Assembly (NCBI GenBank): GCA_039807445.1
Contig: JBDHRG010000002.1
Span: forward strand, 1-58,151
Length of the DNA stretch: 58,151 bases
Source of the DNA: JBDHRG01 sp039807445
Lineage (GTDB): Bacteria > Pseudomonadota > Gammaproteobacteria > Competibacterales > Competibacteraceae
Reading direction: 5' to 3'
Part shown: piece after piece, positions 1 through 7,877 of the stretch
Position numbering within the stretch: position 1 is the stretch's first letter
Layout of the letters: every line of letters begins with the position of its first letter
Program-made: the position numbers and the translations under genes
Notes under the pieces: generated by a model
The model's database searches: none
Seen by the model: only the letters and a program-made list of their open reading frames with translations
Told to the model about the DNA's origin: nothing

Positions 1-1
1 G

Positions 2-295
2 CTCGACGAGATCGCCCGTCACACGGGGGTCTCGATGCGCCAGATCGAGCGGCTGTTCCACAACTACCTGCACCGCACGCCGAGCCAGTACTACCTCGAG
101 CTGCGGCTGATGCGCGCGCGCTACCTGCTGCTGCACGGCGAAGCGCAGGTGCGCGACATCGCGCGTGCCTGCGGCTTCGTCTCGCCGGCGCATTTCTCGA
201 AGTGCTACAGCCGCCTGTTCGGGGTCGCACCGCAACAGGAGCGGCGCAAGGCCGGCATGGTCTACGGTGCCGGCGTCCGAGGGGAGCGCGTTTGA
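2..295 (+). CDS. AraC-type transcriptional regulator, C-terminal part (5' truncated by window edge)
   Basis: Only the last 97 residues are in the window, read in frame from base 2, so the sensing domain is missing. What remains is the double helix-turn-helix of the AraC family: the first helix pair contains ARHTGVSMRQIERLF and the second DIARACGFVSPAHFSKCY, followed by the usual FG-x-x-P end of the domain (LFGVAPQQ). The arrangement and the short basic tail resemble GlxA-type regulators, which carry a DJ-1/PfpI-like domain in front, but that half cannot be seen. It points toward the convergent MFS transporter gene, so regulation of that gene is possible but not shown. The family call is secure; the subfamily is a guess. 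Confidence 0.85.
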   Translation, partial: LDEIARHTGVSMRQIERLFHNYLHRTPSQYYLELRLMRARYLLLHGEAQVRDIARACGFVSPAHFSKCYSRLFGVAPQQERRKAGMVYGAGVRGERV

Positions 296-314
296 GCGCG
301 TGCGGATCGCCGGG

Positions 315-342
315 AAAAAAGAACCCGGCCTCGAGGGCCGGG
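315..342 (-). terminator. Intrinsic terminator of the MFS transporter gene
   Basis: A perfect 7-bp stem, CCCGGCC (324-330) and GGCCGGG (336-342), with a 5-base loop. On the minus strand it is followed by TTCTTTTTT. It lies about 40 bases past the stop of the minus-strand transporter. On the plus strand there is no T run after the stem, so it serves the minus strand only. Confidence 0.8.
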
Positions 343-383
343 GGCAAACTCTCGGAGACAGAGAGGGTAAGCGGTTCGGCGCG

Positions 384-1724
384 TCACTCGTCCTCGAGCG
401 GCTTGCCGGCCGTTTCGCGGCTGGCGACCATCGCGACCATCGCGACCACGGCGACGGCGACCAGGTACCACGCCGGCGCCAGCTTGCTGCCGGTGATGCT
501 GATCAGCCAGGTGGCGATGAACGGGGCGGTGCCGCCGAAGATCGTGTTCGCCAGGTTGAAGCTGAAGGCGAAGCCGCTGTAGCGGACCTTGGTCGGGAAG
601 ATCTCCGACAGGAAGCACGGCAGTGTGCCGTCGTTCATCGTCAGCAGCGCACCGAACGCGATCTGGATCAGGATGATGCCGAGCACCCCGACGCTGCTGA
701 GCTGGCTGAACAGCGGCACGGTCAGGACGATGAAAGCCAGCGACGCGGCGATCAGCATGGTCTTGCGGCCGAAACGGTCCGACAGCTGGCCCATCAGGAA
801 GATCAGCCCGATGTAGACGAATAGCGACACGTTGGTCGCGAGCAGCGCGGTCCCCTCGCTGACGCCGAGTTCGGCCGAGAGGTAGGTCGGCATGTAGCTC
901 AGGATCGTGTAGAAGCCGACGGCGTTGAGGAAGGTGACGCCGAGGCCGATGACGATTTCGCGGCGATGGGTCGTCAGCAGCTCCTTGATCGGAGTGCGCG
1001 AGACGTGATGCGCGTTCTCCAGCTCCTTGAACTTGGGCGTGTCCTCGAGGTTGACGCGGATGTAGCGGCCGATCAGGCCGAGCGGCGCGGCCAGCAGGAA
1101 GGGCAGGCGCCAGCCCCAGTCGTGCATCTGCTCGGGCGTCAGCACGAGGTGCAGCAGCGAGACCAGCAGCGAGCCGAACAACAGTCCCGCGGCGGTGCTG
1201 GCCGGCACGATGCTGGTGTACAGGCCGCGCTTGTTGGTGGGCGCGTACTCGGCCATGAAGGCCGATGCGCCGGCGTACTCGCCGGAGGCCGAGAAGCCCT
1301 GTACCAGGCGCACCAGCAGCAGCAGCGCCGGCGCCCACATCCCGACCTGCTGATAGCTCGGCAGCAAGGCGATGAAGAAGGTCGCGACCGACATGATGAT
1401 GATCGACCAGGACAGCGTGTTCCTGCGTCCGATCTTGTCGCCGAAGTGGCCCCAGACGATGCCGCCGATCGGCCGCACCAGGAACGACAGGGCGAACACG
1501 CCGAAGGTGTACAGCAGGCCCGAGGTCGCCGACGCTTCCGGGAAGAACACGACGGCGATGATCGTCGCCAGATAGCCGTAAGACGCGTAGTCGAACCACT
1601 CGACGAAATTGCCGATGAAGCTCGCCGCTGCGGCCCGCTTGAGCAGGCCCTGCTGTGGTGCGGCCGGCGCGAGGCCGGCCGACGCCGACGGGCCCTTGCC
1701 CGTGCGAGTGTCGTAGATTTCCAC
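384..1724 (-). CDS. MFS metabolite:proton symporter (MHS family)
   Basis: A 446-residue inner-membrane transporter with 12 predicted membrane segments. The N-terminal motif NFVEWFDYASYG is typical of the metabolite:H+ symporter branch (ProP, KgtP, ShiA, citrate and dicarboxylate carriers). The conserved loops between segments 2-3 and 8-9 are present as GHFGDKIGRRNT and GQLSDRFGRKTM, as is the segment 4-5 region RLVQGFSASGEYAG. Length is normal for the family. The start at 1724 is preceded by an AGGA-type ribosome binding site. It stands alone, with its own intrinsic terminator at 315-342. Substrate is probably an organic acid, betaine or similar small solute; the sequence does not decide which. 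Confidence 0.88.
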   Translation of the reverse strand: MEIYDTRTGKGPSASAGLAPAAPQQGLLKRAAAASFIGNFVEWFDYASYGYLATIIAVVFFPEASATSGLLYTFGVFALSFLVRPIGGIVWGHFGDKIGRRNTLSWSIIIMSVATFFIALLPSYQQVGMWAPALLLLVRLVQGFSASGEYAGASAFMAEYAPTNKRGLYTSIVPASTAAGLLFGSLLVSLLHLVLTPEQMHDWGWRLPFLLAAPLGLIGRYIRVNLEDTPKFKELENAHHVSRTPIKELLTTHRREIVIGLGVTFLNAVGFYTILSYMPTYLSAELGVSEGTALLATNVSLFVYIGLIFLMGQLSDRFGRKTMLIAASLAFIVLTVPLFSQLSSVGVLGIILIQIAFGALLTMNDGTLPCFLSEIFPTKVRYSGFAFSFNLANTIFGGTAPFIATWLISITGSKLAPAWYLVAVAVVAMVAMVASRETAGKPLEDE

Positions 1725-2054
1725 GATTCCTGATCCTCCGGTCTTGGTGGGGCCGCGATGCGATCGGGCGCTGGGATGTCGTCGTGCCGCCCGTCAACGT
1801 CTGCTCCGGGATTCACCCGGAGGGCTCGCCGCTTGTCGTTCTCGATCGTCCAGCGACTCGGGCTCGATTCTCGGGCGGCGGCCCGCTCGGGCGTTTGCCG
1901 CTCCCGACCGGGGATTGCCCGTTCGCGACGCGTGTGGATTCGCAGGCGTCGCACGCAGCCGCGGTCCGCGGCGCGTCGGTGGCTGGCGTGCGGTGTGCGG
2001 GGTTCCGAGGTGGGGTCAGCAGGGGGACGGTTCCGCGCGCTCCATCAGCAGCGG
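1725..2054. other. Intergenic region between divergent MFS and yefM genes
   Basis: About 330 bases without a convincing gene. It must hold the transporter promoter on the minus strand, but no good -10/-35 pair stands out in this GC-rich stretch. Open frames here show no family resemblance. Confidence 0.4.
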
Positions 2055-2088
2055 TATATACTGCACCTGTACGACTCTCTGCACAGGT
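2055..2088 (+). promoter_or_regulatory. yefM-yoeB promoter -10 box and autoregulatory operator
   Basis: A TATACT -10 box lies at 2057-2062. Immediately downstream is an imperfect inverted repeat, ACCTGTAC (2065-2072) and GCACAGGT (2081-2088), 8 bases apart, ending 8 bases before the yefM start. YefM/YoeB complexes are known to bind palindromes with a TGTAC-like core at their own promoter, so this is the expected operator. No clear -35 box was seen. Confidence 0.65.
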
Positions 2089-2096
2089 AAAGACCG

Positions 2097-2366
2097 ATGG
2101 ACGCGATCACTTACACCGATGCCCGCGAAAAGCTGGCGCCGCTGATGGACCGCGTGGTCGACGACCATGAAGCGATCATCATCACGCGCCGCAACGGCCG
2201 CCATGCGGTGCTGATGAGCCTGGAGGACTACAACGCGATCCAGGAAACCGCCTACCTGCTGCGCAGCCCGGCCAACGCGGCGCGCCTGCTGCGGGCGGTC
2301 GAAGAGGTGAAGGCCGGCGGCCATCAAGGGCACGAACTGATCGAGTCGGACGAGGATCACGGATGA
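2097..2366 (+). CDS. yefM: Type II antitoxin YefM
   Basis: An 89-residue Phd/YefM antitoxin. The N-terminal DNA-binding and dimerisation half (ITYTDAREKL, then IIITRRNGRHAVLMSLEDYN) and the middle TAYLLRSPANAARLL are very close to E. coli YefM; the acidic C-terminus is the toxin-neutralising segment. It should bind and inhibit the YoeB toxin encoded next and, with it, repress the promoter at 2055-2088. Its stop overlaps the toxin start by 4 bases (ATGA), so the pair is translationally coupled. The family assignment is firm; whether the module is active in the cell is not known. Confidence 0.93.
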   Translation: MDAITYTDAREKLAPLMDRVVDDHEAIIITRRNGRHAVLMSLEDYNAIQETAYLLRSPANAARLLRAVEEVKAGGHQGHELIESDEDHG

Positions 2367-2614
2367 TCCGCTTCCATGCCCACGCCTGGGAAGACTACCT
2401 GTACTGGCAGCAGACCGATCGGCAGATCCTCGAGCGCATCAACGCGCTGATCCGCGACATCCAGCGCAGCCCCTACGCGGGCATCGGCAAGCCCGAAGCG
2501 CTGAAATTCAACCTGTCCGGCTACTGGTCACGACGCATCGATGACGAACACCGCCTCGTCTACACGGTGATCGACGGCGACATCGTCATCGTCCAGTGCC
2601 GGCACCATTACTGA
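2363..2614 (+). CDS. yoeB: Type II toxin YoeB, ribosome-dependent mRNA endonuclease
   Basis: An 83-residue RelE-superfamily toxin. The segment KPEALKFNLSGYWSRRIDDE followed by HRLVYTV and the C-terminal CRHHY match E. coli YoeB almost residue for residue. They include the glutamate and arginine of the active site and the terminal His-Tyr pair needed for cleavage. YoeB binds the 50S subunit interface of the 70S ribosome and cuts mRNA in the A site; YefM blocks it. All catalytic residues are intact, so the toxin looks functional. It overlaps yefM by 4 bases and has no separate ribosome binding site. Confidence 0.94.
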   Translation: MIRFHAHAWEDYLYWQQTDRQILERINALIRDIQRSPYAGIGKPEALKFNLSGYWSRRIDDEHRLVYTVIDGDIVIVQCRHHY

Positions 2615-2724
2615 GCGAAGGCCGGCATTCGAAAGGGTGGAATAGCGAAGCGTATCGCGCCGCATGCTCTGGCTTCGGCGTGCGGCGCGATGCGCTGCTG
2701 CGCATTGCCCCCTCCGGCTGCGGA

Positions 2725-3051
2725 TTACGCCGTCGGCGGGCGGTAGCGCAGGTTGGCGGCTGCCTGCATCGCCGCGACGGCTTCGGCAGCGGTCAGCAGG
2801 GGGACGGTCTTGATCGAGGCCACGGCGCCGCCGGCGAGCACCGTCATGGTCAGCGCTTCCAGCCCGGCGCCGTCCGGGAGCTGGCCGATCACGTAGACGG
2901 TGGGGCTGCCGACGGCGAAGTAGTACGCTTCGAGCTTGCCGCCGAGGGTGTCGTACATCGGCCGGATCGCCTCGGCGCGGTCGTGTGGATTTTTGATCAG
3001 CGCCGCGAACGATTGCGGCGTCAGCCCGACTTCGAACAGATAGCGCGTCAT
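2725..3051 (-). CDS. GYD domain protein
   Basis: A 108-residue protein of the small alpha/beta GYD family, which has no established biochemical role. It starts MTRYLFEVGLTPQSFAALIK, with the core LGGKLEAYYFAVGSPTVYVI typical of the family, and ends in a helical Ala-rich tail. No signal peptide or membrane segment is visible. A strong AGGAGGT lies 7 bases before the start at 3051. It is 22 bases downstream of the papain-like peptidase on the same strand, so the two are probably co-transcribed, but no functional link is known. Confidence 0.75.
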   Translation of the reverse strand: MTRYLFEVGLTPQSFAALIKNPHDRAEAIRPMYDTLGGKLEAYYFAVGSPTVYVIGQLPDGAGLEALTMTVLAGGAVASIKTVPLLTAAEAVAAMQAAANLRYRPPTA

Positions 3052-3073
3052 ACGGCACCTCCTCGCGGTGCGC

Positions 3074-3937
3074 TCAGAGCGAAAACGCCTTGGTGTCGAC
3101 CCACTCGTTCTTGATCAACGACCACCAGTCGACCGCCAAGCCCTTCAACACGTAATCGTAGGGCAGCCAGCCGTAGCCGGCATCGCCCCAGCCGCTGCCC
3201 CAGGAGTTGCGGATCATCAGCGCGCCGGTGGTGGCCTTGCCGCCGCCGGCGTTCTGGATCTTCAGCGCGTCGTCGTAGCCGATCGCGACCACGGCGTGGC
3301 CGCCGAGCACCCGCTCGCCGGCGTTGGGGTAGGGGATCTTGCCGTCATCGGCCTGGCGGAGCGACGAATACACGGTGAAACCGAACATCGACGGCAGCTT
3401 GGCGGCGAGGTTGGTCTTGATGCGCGCGAGCACCGCGGCGGCCGAAGTGCCGGGCGGGTCGAGGCGGTAGTACTTGATCGCCTGGTAGTTCTGCGCGAAG
3501 GCGTAGCAGAACGCCGAGGGTTCCTGGTCGAAGTCGGCGATCTTGTACGGCCAGTACTCTTCGGGCGGCACGCCGAACAGCACCATCGCCTTCATCGTGT
3601 CGCGCAGATAGGCGCCGGTGTCGCCGTTCCACTTCAGCAGGTTGCGCGTGGTCTTGTAGAGGAACAGCCGCGAGGCGTCGATGTGGCTGCCCTTGGCCTT
3701 GCGCTCGTAGTACTCGACCAGGCCGACGCCGGCGTTGGCGGTGCACGAGCCGAGGTTGCCCTGGTCTTCGATCGGCGCGCACCAGGCGCGCAAGTCGACG
3801 CTCGCCGGCAGCTCGACCTTGGCCGGGCTGGCCGCACCGCACGCCTTGAGCAGCGCCGCGATCGGTTTGTCGCCGTCGCTGTAGTCGCGGAAATCGGGCC
3901 GATCCCGCATCCAGCCGAACCCATACGTCGCACCCAT
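3074..3937 (-). CDS. Papain-like (C1 family) cysteine peptidase
   Basis: A 287-residue C1A peptidase. The oxyanion glutamine and catalytic cysteine are in QGNLGSCTANA, the catalytic histidine in GGHAVVAIGYDD and the asparagine in IRNSWGSGWGDAGYGW, so the active site is complete. No prodomain longer than about 30 residues and no signal peptide is visible; the N-terminus (YGFGWMRDRPDFRDY) is the short lead typical of bacterial C1 peptidases. I chose the start at 3937 because GGGGAGGT lies 7-8 bases before it; an in-frame start further upstream (4105) would add an unconvincing Arg-rich extension. It is followed at 22 bases by a GYD-domain gene. Substrate and location are unknown. Confidence 0.85.
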   Translation of the reverse strand: MGATYGFGWMRDRPDFRDYSDGDKPIAALLKACGAASPAKVELPASVDLRAWCAPIEDQGNLGSCTANAGVGLVEYYERKAKGSHIDASRLFLYKTTRNLLKWNGDTGAYLRDTMKAMVLFGVPPEEYWPYKIADFDQEPSAFCYAFAQNYQAIKYYRLDPPGTSAAAVLARIKTNLAAKLPSMFGFTVYSSLRQADDGKIPYPNAGERVLGGHAVVAIGYDDALKIQNAGGGKATTGALMIRNSWGSGWGDAGYGWLPYDYVLKGLAVDWWSLIKNEWVDTKAFSL

Positions 3938-4163
3938 CGCACACCTCCCCGGGGCATCCCGTCGGACCCGCGGGCGCAGCGATCGCCGCGACGGCGCAGG
4001 TCCAATGCGACAGGCATAGCTGTCCGCGCCGCCGCCGTCACGTCCGCCGCGACCCCGATGGCAGATGCAGATATCGTGCCGTACCCCGGCACCTTGCATA
4101 CGCAAGTCACTGATCCATAATCCGCAAACGCAGGGGGCGTCGGCGCGGGGGAAGAATATACGG

Positions 4164-4455
4164 ATGTCGCGTGCGCCGTCGGAGCGAGCGCCGATCCTGA
4201 CCGAGCTGAAGGCGCGCCTCGAGCAGCGCCGCTACGCCGCCGTCACCGTCAAGCGCTATCAGGCTTGGGTGTGGCCGCTTCCTGCTGTTCCACCACCGCC
4301 GCGACCCCACCGAGATCGAAGGGCACGAGGTCGCGGCCTTCCTCGCCGACCTCGCACGCCACTACCACGCCGCATCGGGCACCTGTAACCCGGCGCGCGA
4401 TACACTGCGCTTCCTCTACGCGCGCGGCGCATCGCTGCGCAGCCCGCTGGATTGA
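4164..4455 (+). pseudogene. Tyrosine recombinase (phage/integron-type integrase) N-terminal remnant, frameshifted
   Basis: The first part reads as a SAM-like core-binding domain (ILTELKARLEQRRYAAVTVK, then RYQAW). Near 4270 the frame breaks, and the continuation is in the next frame (FLLFHHRRDPTEIEGHEVAA, FLADLARHY, TLRFLYAR) up to a stop at 4455. A single-base insertion in the run GTGTGGCCGC would explain it. The whole C-terminal catalytic domain with the R-H-R-Y residues is absent, so this is dead. The fold matches the N-terminal domain of integron and phage integrases. It marks a past insertion event in this accessory region; the sequence shows no attachment site. Confidence 0.7.
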
Positions 4456-4473
4456 TCCGGCGGTGCGCCTCGG

Positions 4474-4731
4474 TCAGTGGCGCTGCTCGTCGCAGGCGAG
4501 CTTGCTGCCGGCGTAACCGCCGGCGGCAGCACCGCCGACCGTGGCGACCGTCTTGCCGGTACCGGCGCCGACGGTGCTGCCGGCCAGGCCGCCGAGCGCG
4601 GCGCCGGCAACCGTGCCGCCGACGCACTTCCAGTCGCCTTCGCGGGCGGCGGTGCCGGTGCGGTCGACGGTGGCGCAGCCGGCGGCGAGCGTTGCCAGCG
4701 CGCTGAAAACGAGGATCGGTCGGAGTTTCAT
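4474..4731 (-). CDS. Glycine-zipper outer-membrane-type lipoprotein
   Basis: An 85-residue protein with a lipoprotein signal peptide (MKLRPILVFSALATLAAGC; the cysteine after LAAG is the lipidation site) and a mature part dominated by glycine-zipper repeats (GGTVAGAALGGLAGSTVGAG and GGAAAGGYAGSKLAC). This resembles the glycine-zipper 2TM lipoproteins related to SlyB and OsmB. The role is probably structural in the envelope, otherwise unknown. The start at 4731 has GGAGG 9 bases upstream. A longer in-frame start would put about 25 basic residues before the signal peptide and is unlikely. Confidence 0.75.
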   Translation of the reverse strand: MKLRPILVFSALATLAAGCATVDRTGTAAREGDWKCVGGTVAGAALGGLAGSTVGAGTGKTVATVGGAAAGGYAGSKLACDEQRH

Positions 4732-4802
4732 TGGCAGCCTCCAGCGCTTGCCCTTGCGGGTGCAGCTTTCGGCAGCGCCGGCGGCACGGGGTTCCGTACG
4801 CC

Positions 4803-5048
4803 TCAAGCGCCTTTGCCGTTGGCGGCATCGCGGCGGATCGCATCGAGCGCGTCGAGCAGGCGGCGCGCATGCTGCGGGTTCTGCAGCAGGTAATGGGCGT
4901 CGCGCCAGCCCTCGAAGTCGTCGAGGCCGATCAGCACCGCGGCTTCGCCGTTACGGCGCGTGATCACCACCGGTGCGTGCTCGCGCGTGACGCGTTCGAG
5001 CAGGGTGGCGAGCTTGTTGCGGGCTTCCGTATAGCTGAATTCATCCAT
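4803..5048 (-). CDS. Orphan YefM/Phd-type antitoxin
   Basis: An 81-residue YefM-like protein (FSYTEARNKLATLLERV, then VVITRRNGEAAVLIGLDDFE and HYLLQNPQHARRLLDAL). It is clearly related to YefM at 2097 but distinct from it. No YoeB or other toxin follows: the next 70 bases lead into the lipoprotein gene. So it is a solitary antitoxin, perhaps the survivor of a broken module or an antidote to another toxin. The start is uncertain: the ATG at 5048 has no good ribosome binding site, and an in-frame TTG at 5084 would lie inside the terminator hairpin just upstream. Confidence 0.75.
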   Translation of the reverse strand: MDEFSYTEARNKLATLLERVTREHAPVVITRRNGEAAVLIGLDDFEGWRDAHYLLQNPQHARRLLDALDAIRRDAANGKGA

Positions 5049-5050
5049 CG

Positions 5051-5082
5051 CGCAAAAAAGAGGCGGGGCACACGACCCCGCC
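5051..5082 (-). terminator. Intrinsic terminator of the macro-domain gene
   Basis: A perfect 7-bp GC stem, GGCGGGG (5062-5068) and CCCCGCC (5076-5082), with a 7-base loop. On the minus strand it is followed by TCTTTTTTGCG. It ends transcription coming from the macro-domain gene and lies directly against the orphan antitoxin start. Confidence 0.8.
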
Positions 5083-5246
5083 AACCTGCCTCAGGAGATC
5101 AAACGAGCTGGGACTGCCTCGAGCCGCACCCATCACGGCAACTACCCTCTGCGGTCCCCGAAACCGGCGACCCGGCTTCAGGACGAATGAAACCGCAATC
5201 GCGGCACGGGCACGTTGACCTGGATCAAGCCGGTACGCGTTCGCGG

Positions 5247-5777
5247 CTACGGCGCGCGCCGCGCCAGCGCCGCGCGGTATGCCGCCAGCGTCGCGGCGCC
5301 GAAGCACACCAGCAGCACGCGCTCGGGCAGGCGCTCGGCCGCGAGCCAGTCGGCTGCGGTGCCGACGGCGATGTCGGCGGCCTGCTCGAGCGGGTAGCCG
5401 TAGACGCCACAGCTGATCGCCGGGAAGGCGAGGCTCTTCGCCTCGAGCGCCAGCGCCAGCCGCAGGCTCTCGCGATAGCACGATGCGAGCAGCTCGGCTT
5501 CGCCGTGGTCGCCGCCGCGCCAGACCGGGCCGACGGTGTGGATCACGTGCGCCGCCGGCAGCCGGTAGCCGCGCGTAACCCGGGCTTCGCCGGTCGGGCA
5601 GCCGCCGAGCGTGCGGCACTCGGCCAGTAGCTCGGGGCCGGCGGCGCGGTGGATCGCGCCGTCGACGCCGCCGCCGCCGAGCAGCGAGGAATTGGCGGCG
5701 TTGACGATCGCATCGACCGCGAGCCGCGTGATGTCGCCTTCGAGCACTTGCAGCCGTTCGCCCGGAAACGCTGACAT
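5247..5777 (-). CDS. Macro-domain protein (ADP-ribose / O-acetyl-ADP-ribose hydrolase type)
   Basis: A 176-residue single macro domain. The ADP-ribose-binding motifs are present: VLEGDITRLAVDAIVNAANS, then the glycine loop LLGGGGVDGAIHRAAG, and later FPAISCGVYGYPL. This is the YmdB/MacroD pattern of enzymes that remove O-acetyl from O-acetyl-ADP-ribose or ADP-ribose from acidic side chains. It is cytoplasmic and of normal length. The start at 5777 has AGGAGG at the correct distance; a longer open frame runs upstream but overlaps the divergent phzF-like gene. It is transcribed divergently from that gene and ends in the hairpin at 5051-5082. Confidence 0.88.
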   Translation of the reverse strand: MSAFPGERLQVLEGDITRLAVDAIVNAANSSLLGGGGVDGAIHRAAGPELLAECRTLGGCPTGEARVTRGYRLPAAHVIHTVGPVWRGGDHGEAELLASCYRESLRLALALEAKSLAFPAISCGVYGYPLEQAADIAVGTAADWLAAERLPERVLLVCFGAATLAAYRAALARRAP

Positions 5778-5819
5778 GGCGCTATCCTCCTGCATCGACC
5801 TGGCCTGGAGATCGTTCCG

Positions 5820-6716
5820 ATGAAGCTTAGGTACCACATCTGCGACGTGTTCACGCGCGAACCGCTGCGCGGCAATCCGCTGGCGGTGTTCCCCGATGCC
5901 GGAGGGCTGGACGAAGGGCTGATGCAGCGGCTGGCGCACGAGCTGAACCTGTCCGAGACCGTGTTCGTACAGCCGGCGACGCTCGACGGCGCCGCGTGCC
6001 GGCTACGCATCTTCACGCCGGCGCGCGAGCTGCCGTTCGCCGGGCATCCGACCGTCGGCACCGCGGTGTTGCTGGCGCGGCTCGGCCGGCTACCGGACGA
6101 GGGACGTGCGCTGCTCGAAGAAGCCGCCGGACCGGTCGAGGTGGAACTGCGCGCCGAAGGCGGTGCGCCGGGCTTCGCCTGGCTGCGCGCGCCGCAGCCG
6201 GGGCAGGTCGCGGTGCGCGACGTATCGCTCGCGCAGCTGGGGCTGGCGCTGGGGCTGCCGGTGCACGCGCTGCAGTGTCCGGGCTACATCCCGTGCGTCG
6301 CCAGCTGCGGCGTACCCTTCCTGCTGGCGCCGCTGCGCGACGCCGACGCGCTGGCCGCGGTGCAGCCGGATTCGGCCGCGCTCGGCGAGCTGCTCGCGCA
6401 GGCGGGCGCCGACGGCATCTACCTGTATCTGCCGGGCGCCGGCGGCGAAATCCGCGCGCGGATGTTCGCACCCGGCATGGGCCTGGCCGAAGACCCGGCC
6501 ACCGGTGCCGCCGCCGCCGCGCTTGGCGCCTACCTCGCCGGGCGCGCGCCGCGCGAGGGCAAGGCGGGGTGGAGCATCGTGCAGGGCGTCGAGATGGGTC
6601 GGCCGAGCCGCATCGAACTCGAGCTCGAGAAGCGCGGCGGCAAGCTCGCCGCGGTGCGCGTCGGCGGGCATGCCGTCGTCATCGGTGAAGCCGAGCTGAC
6701 ACTGGAGTTCGGCTGA
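5820..6716 (+). CDS. PhzF-family isomerase/epimerase
   Basis: A 298-residue protein of the PhzF family (diaminopimelate-epimerase fold). Family marks are DVFTREPLRGNPLAVF at the N-terminus, the catalytic glutamate in LSETVFV, FTPARELPFAGHPTVG, and the C-terminal half-repeat DPATGAAAAALGAYL. PhzF itself isomerises DHHA in phenazine synthesis, but most family members are not in phenazine clusters and have unknown substrates. No other phenazine genes are here, so a phenazine role should not be assumed. It is divergent from the macro-domain gene with a 42-base gap. Confidence 0.87.
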   Translation: MKLRYHICDVFTREPLRGNPLAVFPDAGGLDEGLMQRLAHELNLSETVFVQPATLDGAACRLRIFTPARELPFAGHPTVGTAVLLARLGRLPDEGRALLEEAAGPVEVELRAEGGAPGFAWLRAPQPGQVAVRDVSLAQLGLALGLPVHALQCPGYIPCVASCGVPFLLAPLRDADALAAVQPDSAALGELLAQAGADGIYLYLPGAGGEIRARMFAPGMGLAEDPATGAAAAALGAYLAGRAPREGKAGWSIVQGVEMGRPSRIELELEKRGGKLAAVRVGGHAVVIGEAELTLEFG

Positions 6717-6875
6717 CAGGCGGTGACGCAGGAGCGTCGGGCTGCGCCGGTTCAGCGCACCGGAACCGCGTTTGCCGTGCCCGTGCCCCGCACGCGGGAT
6801 TGCCGCAGGGCAGCCGTGCGTGTCGCCATCAAAGGAAGGGAGCGTCCTGGCGCAGCGTCTGCTCGATAGCGGGCA

Positions 6876-7877
6876 TTACCAGTGTTCTTCGTCATTGGCG
6901 AGCAAAACGATCGCCTTCACCAGCCCCTCCACCACCTGCGCCATGCGCGCATAGTCGATCTTCTCCGGCGTGTCCTGCCCCGTATGGTAATAGGGATAAC
7001 GGTAGAAGGCCGTGTCCGTGACCATGATGGCAGGATAGCCTTCGCGCCAGAAGGAGAGCTGGTCGCTCCATGATACGCCCGGCACGATGCCGGGCGCCGC
7101 CAGGTACTCGGAGGGAAAGTGGGAGTCGGTGCGAAATGCCGCCACCGTCCGCTCGAGCACATGGCGCGAAGCGAGGTTGGAGACGAAGGCGATGAAGTTC
7201 CCTCGGTCCGGGTAGAACCAGCCGATGATCGATGGATAGCGCTGGCTGCCCGGCGCGTCGCTGTAGGCGCCGAGCATTTCCAGCGACATCATCAGTCGGA
7301 TGTCATCGCCGCGCTGGCGCGCCGCCCTGGCGTAATGACCGCTGCCCATGTCGCTGCCGAAGAAGGGCACCTCTTCGTTGACGAAGGCGACCAGACGCAC
7401 CGTGCGGTGCAACTCGACGCCCACCAACGCCCGGCCGATCTCCAACAGCGCCGCGACGCCGCTCGCGTTGTCGTTGGCACCCGGGCTGCCGCGCACCGAG
7501 TCGTAATGGGCGCCGACGATGATGATCTCGGCGGGTTTCGCGCGGCTTGGCAGGATGACCTCCAGGTTCTCGCTCGGCACGTCGTAAGCGGCGTAGCGCT
7601 GCGCCACCACCGTGTACCCCTGACACTGCCATTCGGTGCGGATGTAGTCTGCGGCCGCATGCAGGGCGCGCGGTCGCCAGACGCTGCGCTCGCCAATGTC
7701 ACTGGCGAGCCGCTCCACGTGGGCGCGCAGGCGCCCGGCAAGCGGCGATGGTGCAGGGGTGTCGGACATCCGTGCAACGTCCCGGAGTGGGGATGAGGGG
7801 CTTTCTGGCATGCACTCGGCCCCGAAGAGCGGGGACGCCAGCAAGAGCATACTCAAAGCAAGACCCCATACATTCAT
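6876..7877 (-). CDS. Secreted M28-family zinc aminopeptidase
   Basis: A 333-residue M28 metallopeptidase. A signal peptide is visible (MNVWGLALSMLLLASPLFG). Zinc ligands can be placed in IVGAHYDSVRGSPGANDNAS (His and bridging Asp), in FVNEEVPFFGS (catalytic Glu and Glu ligand), in SLEMLGAYSD and in YPYYHTGQDT (last His), so the dinuclear site looks complete. It probably cleaves N-terminal residues from peptides in the periplasm or outside. The start at 7877 gives the signal peptide; the open frame continues far upstream but without family resemblance. It lies divergently 405 bases from the peptide-type biosynthetic cluster, so a link to processing or resistance is possible but unproven. Confidence 0.87.
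   Translation of the reverse strand: MNVWGLALSMLLLASPLFGAECMPESPSSPLRDVARMSDTPAPSPLAGRLRAHVERLASDIGERSVWRPRALHAAADYIRTEWQCQGYTVVAQRYAAYDVPSENLEVILPSRAKPAEIIIVGAHYDSVRGSPGANDNASGVAALLEIGRALVGVELHRTVRLVAFVNEEVPFFGSDMGSGHYARAARQRGDDIRLMMSLEMLGAYSDAPGSQRYPSIIGWFYPDRGNFIAFVSNLASRHVLERTVAAFRTDSHFPSEYLAAPGIVPGVSWSDQLSFWREGYPAIMVTDTAFYRYPYYHTGQDTPEKIDYARMAQVVEGLVKAIVLLANDEEHW

Noticed and set aside
5820..6716. Phenazine biosynthesis
   Set aside because: Only a PhzF-family protein is present; no phzABCDEG genes are near, and most family members are not phenazine enzymes.
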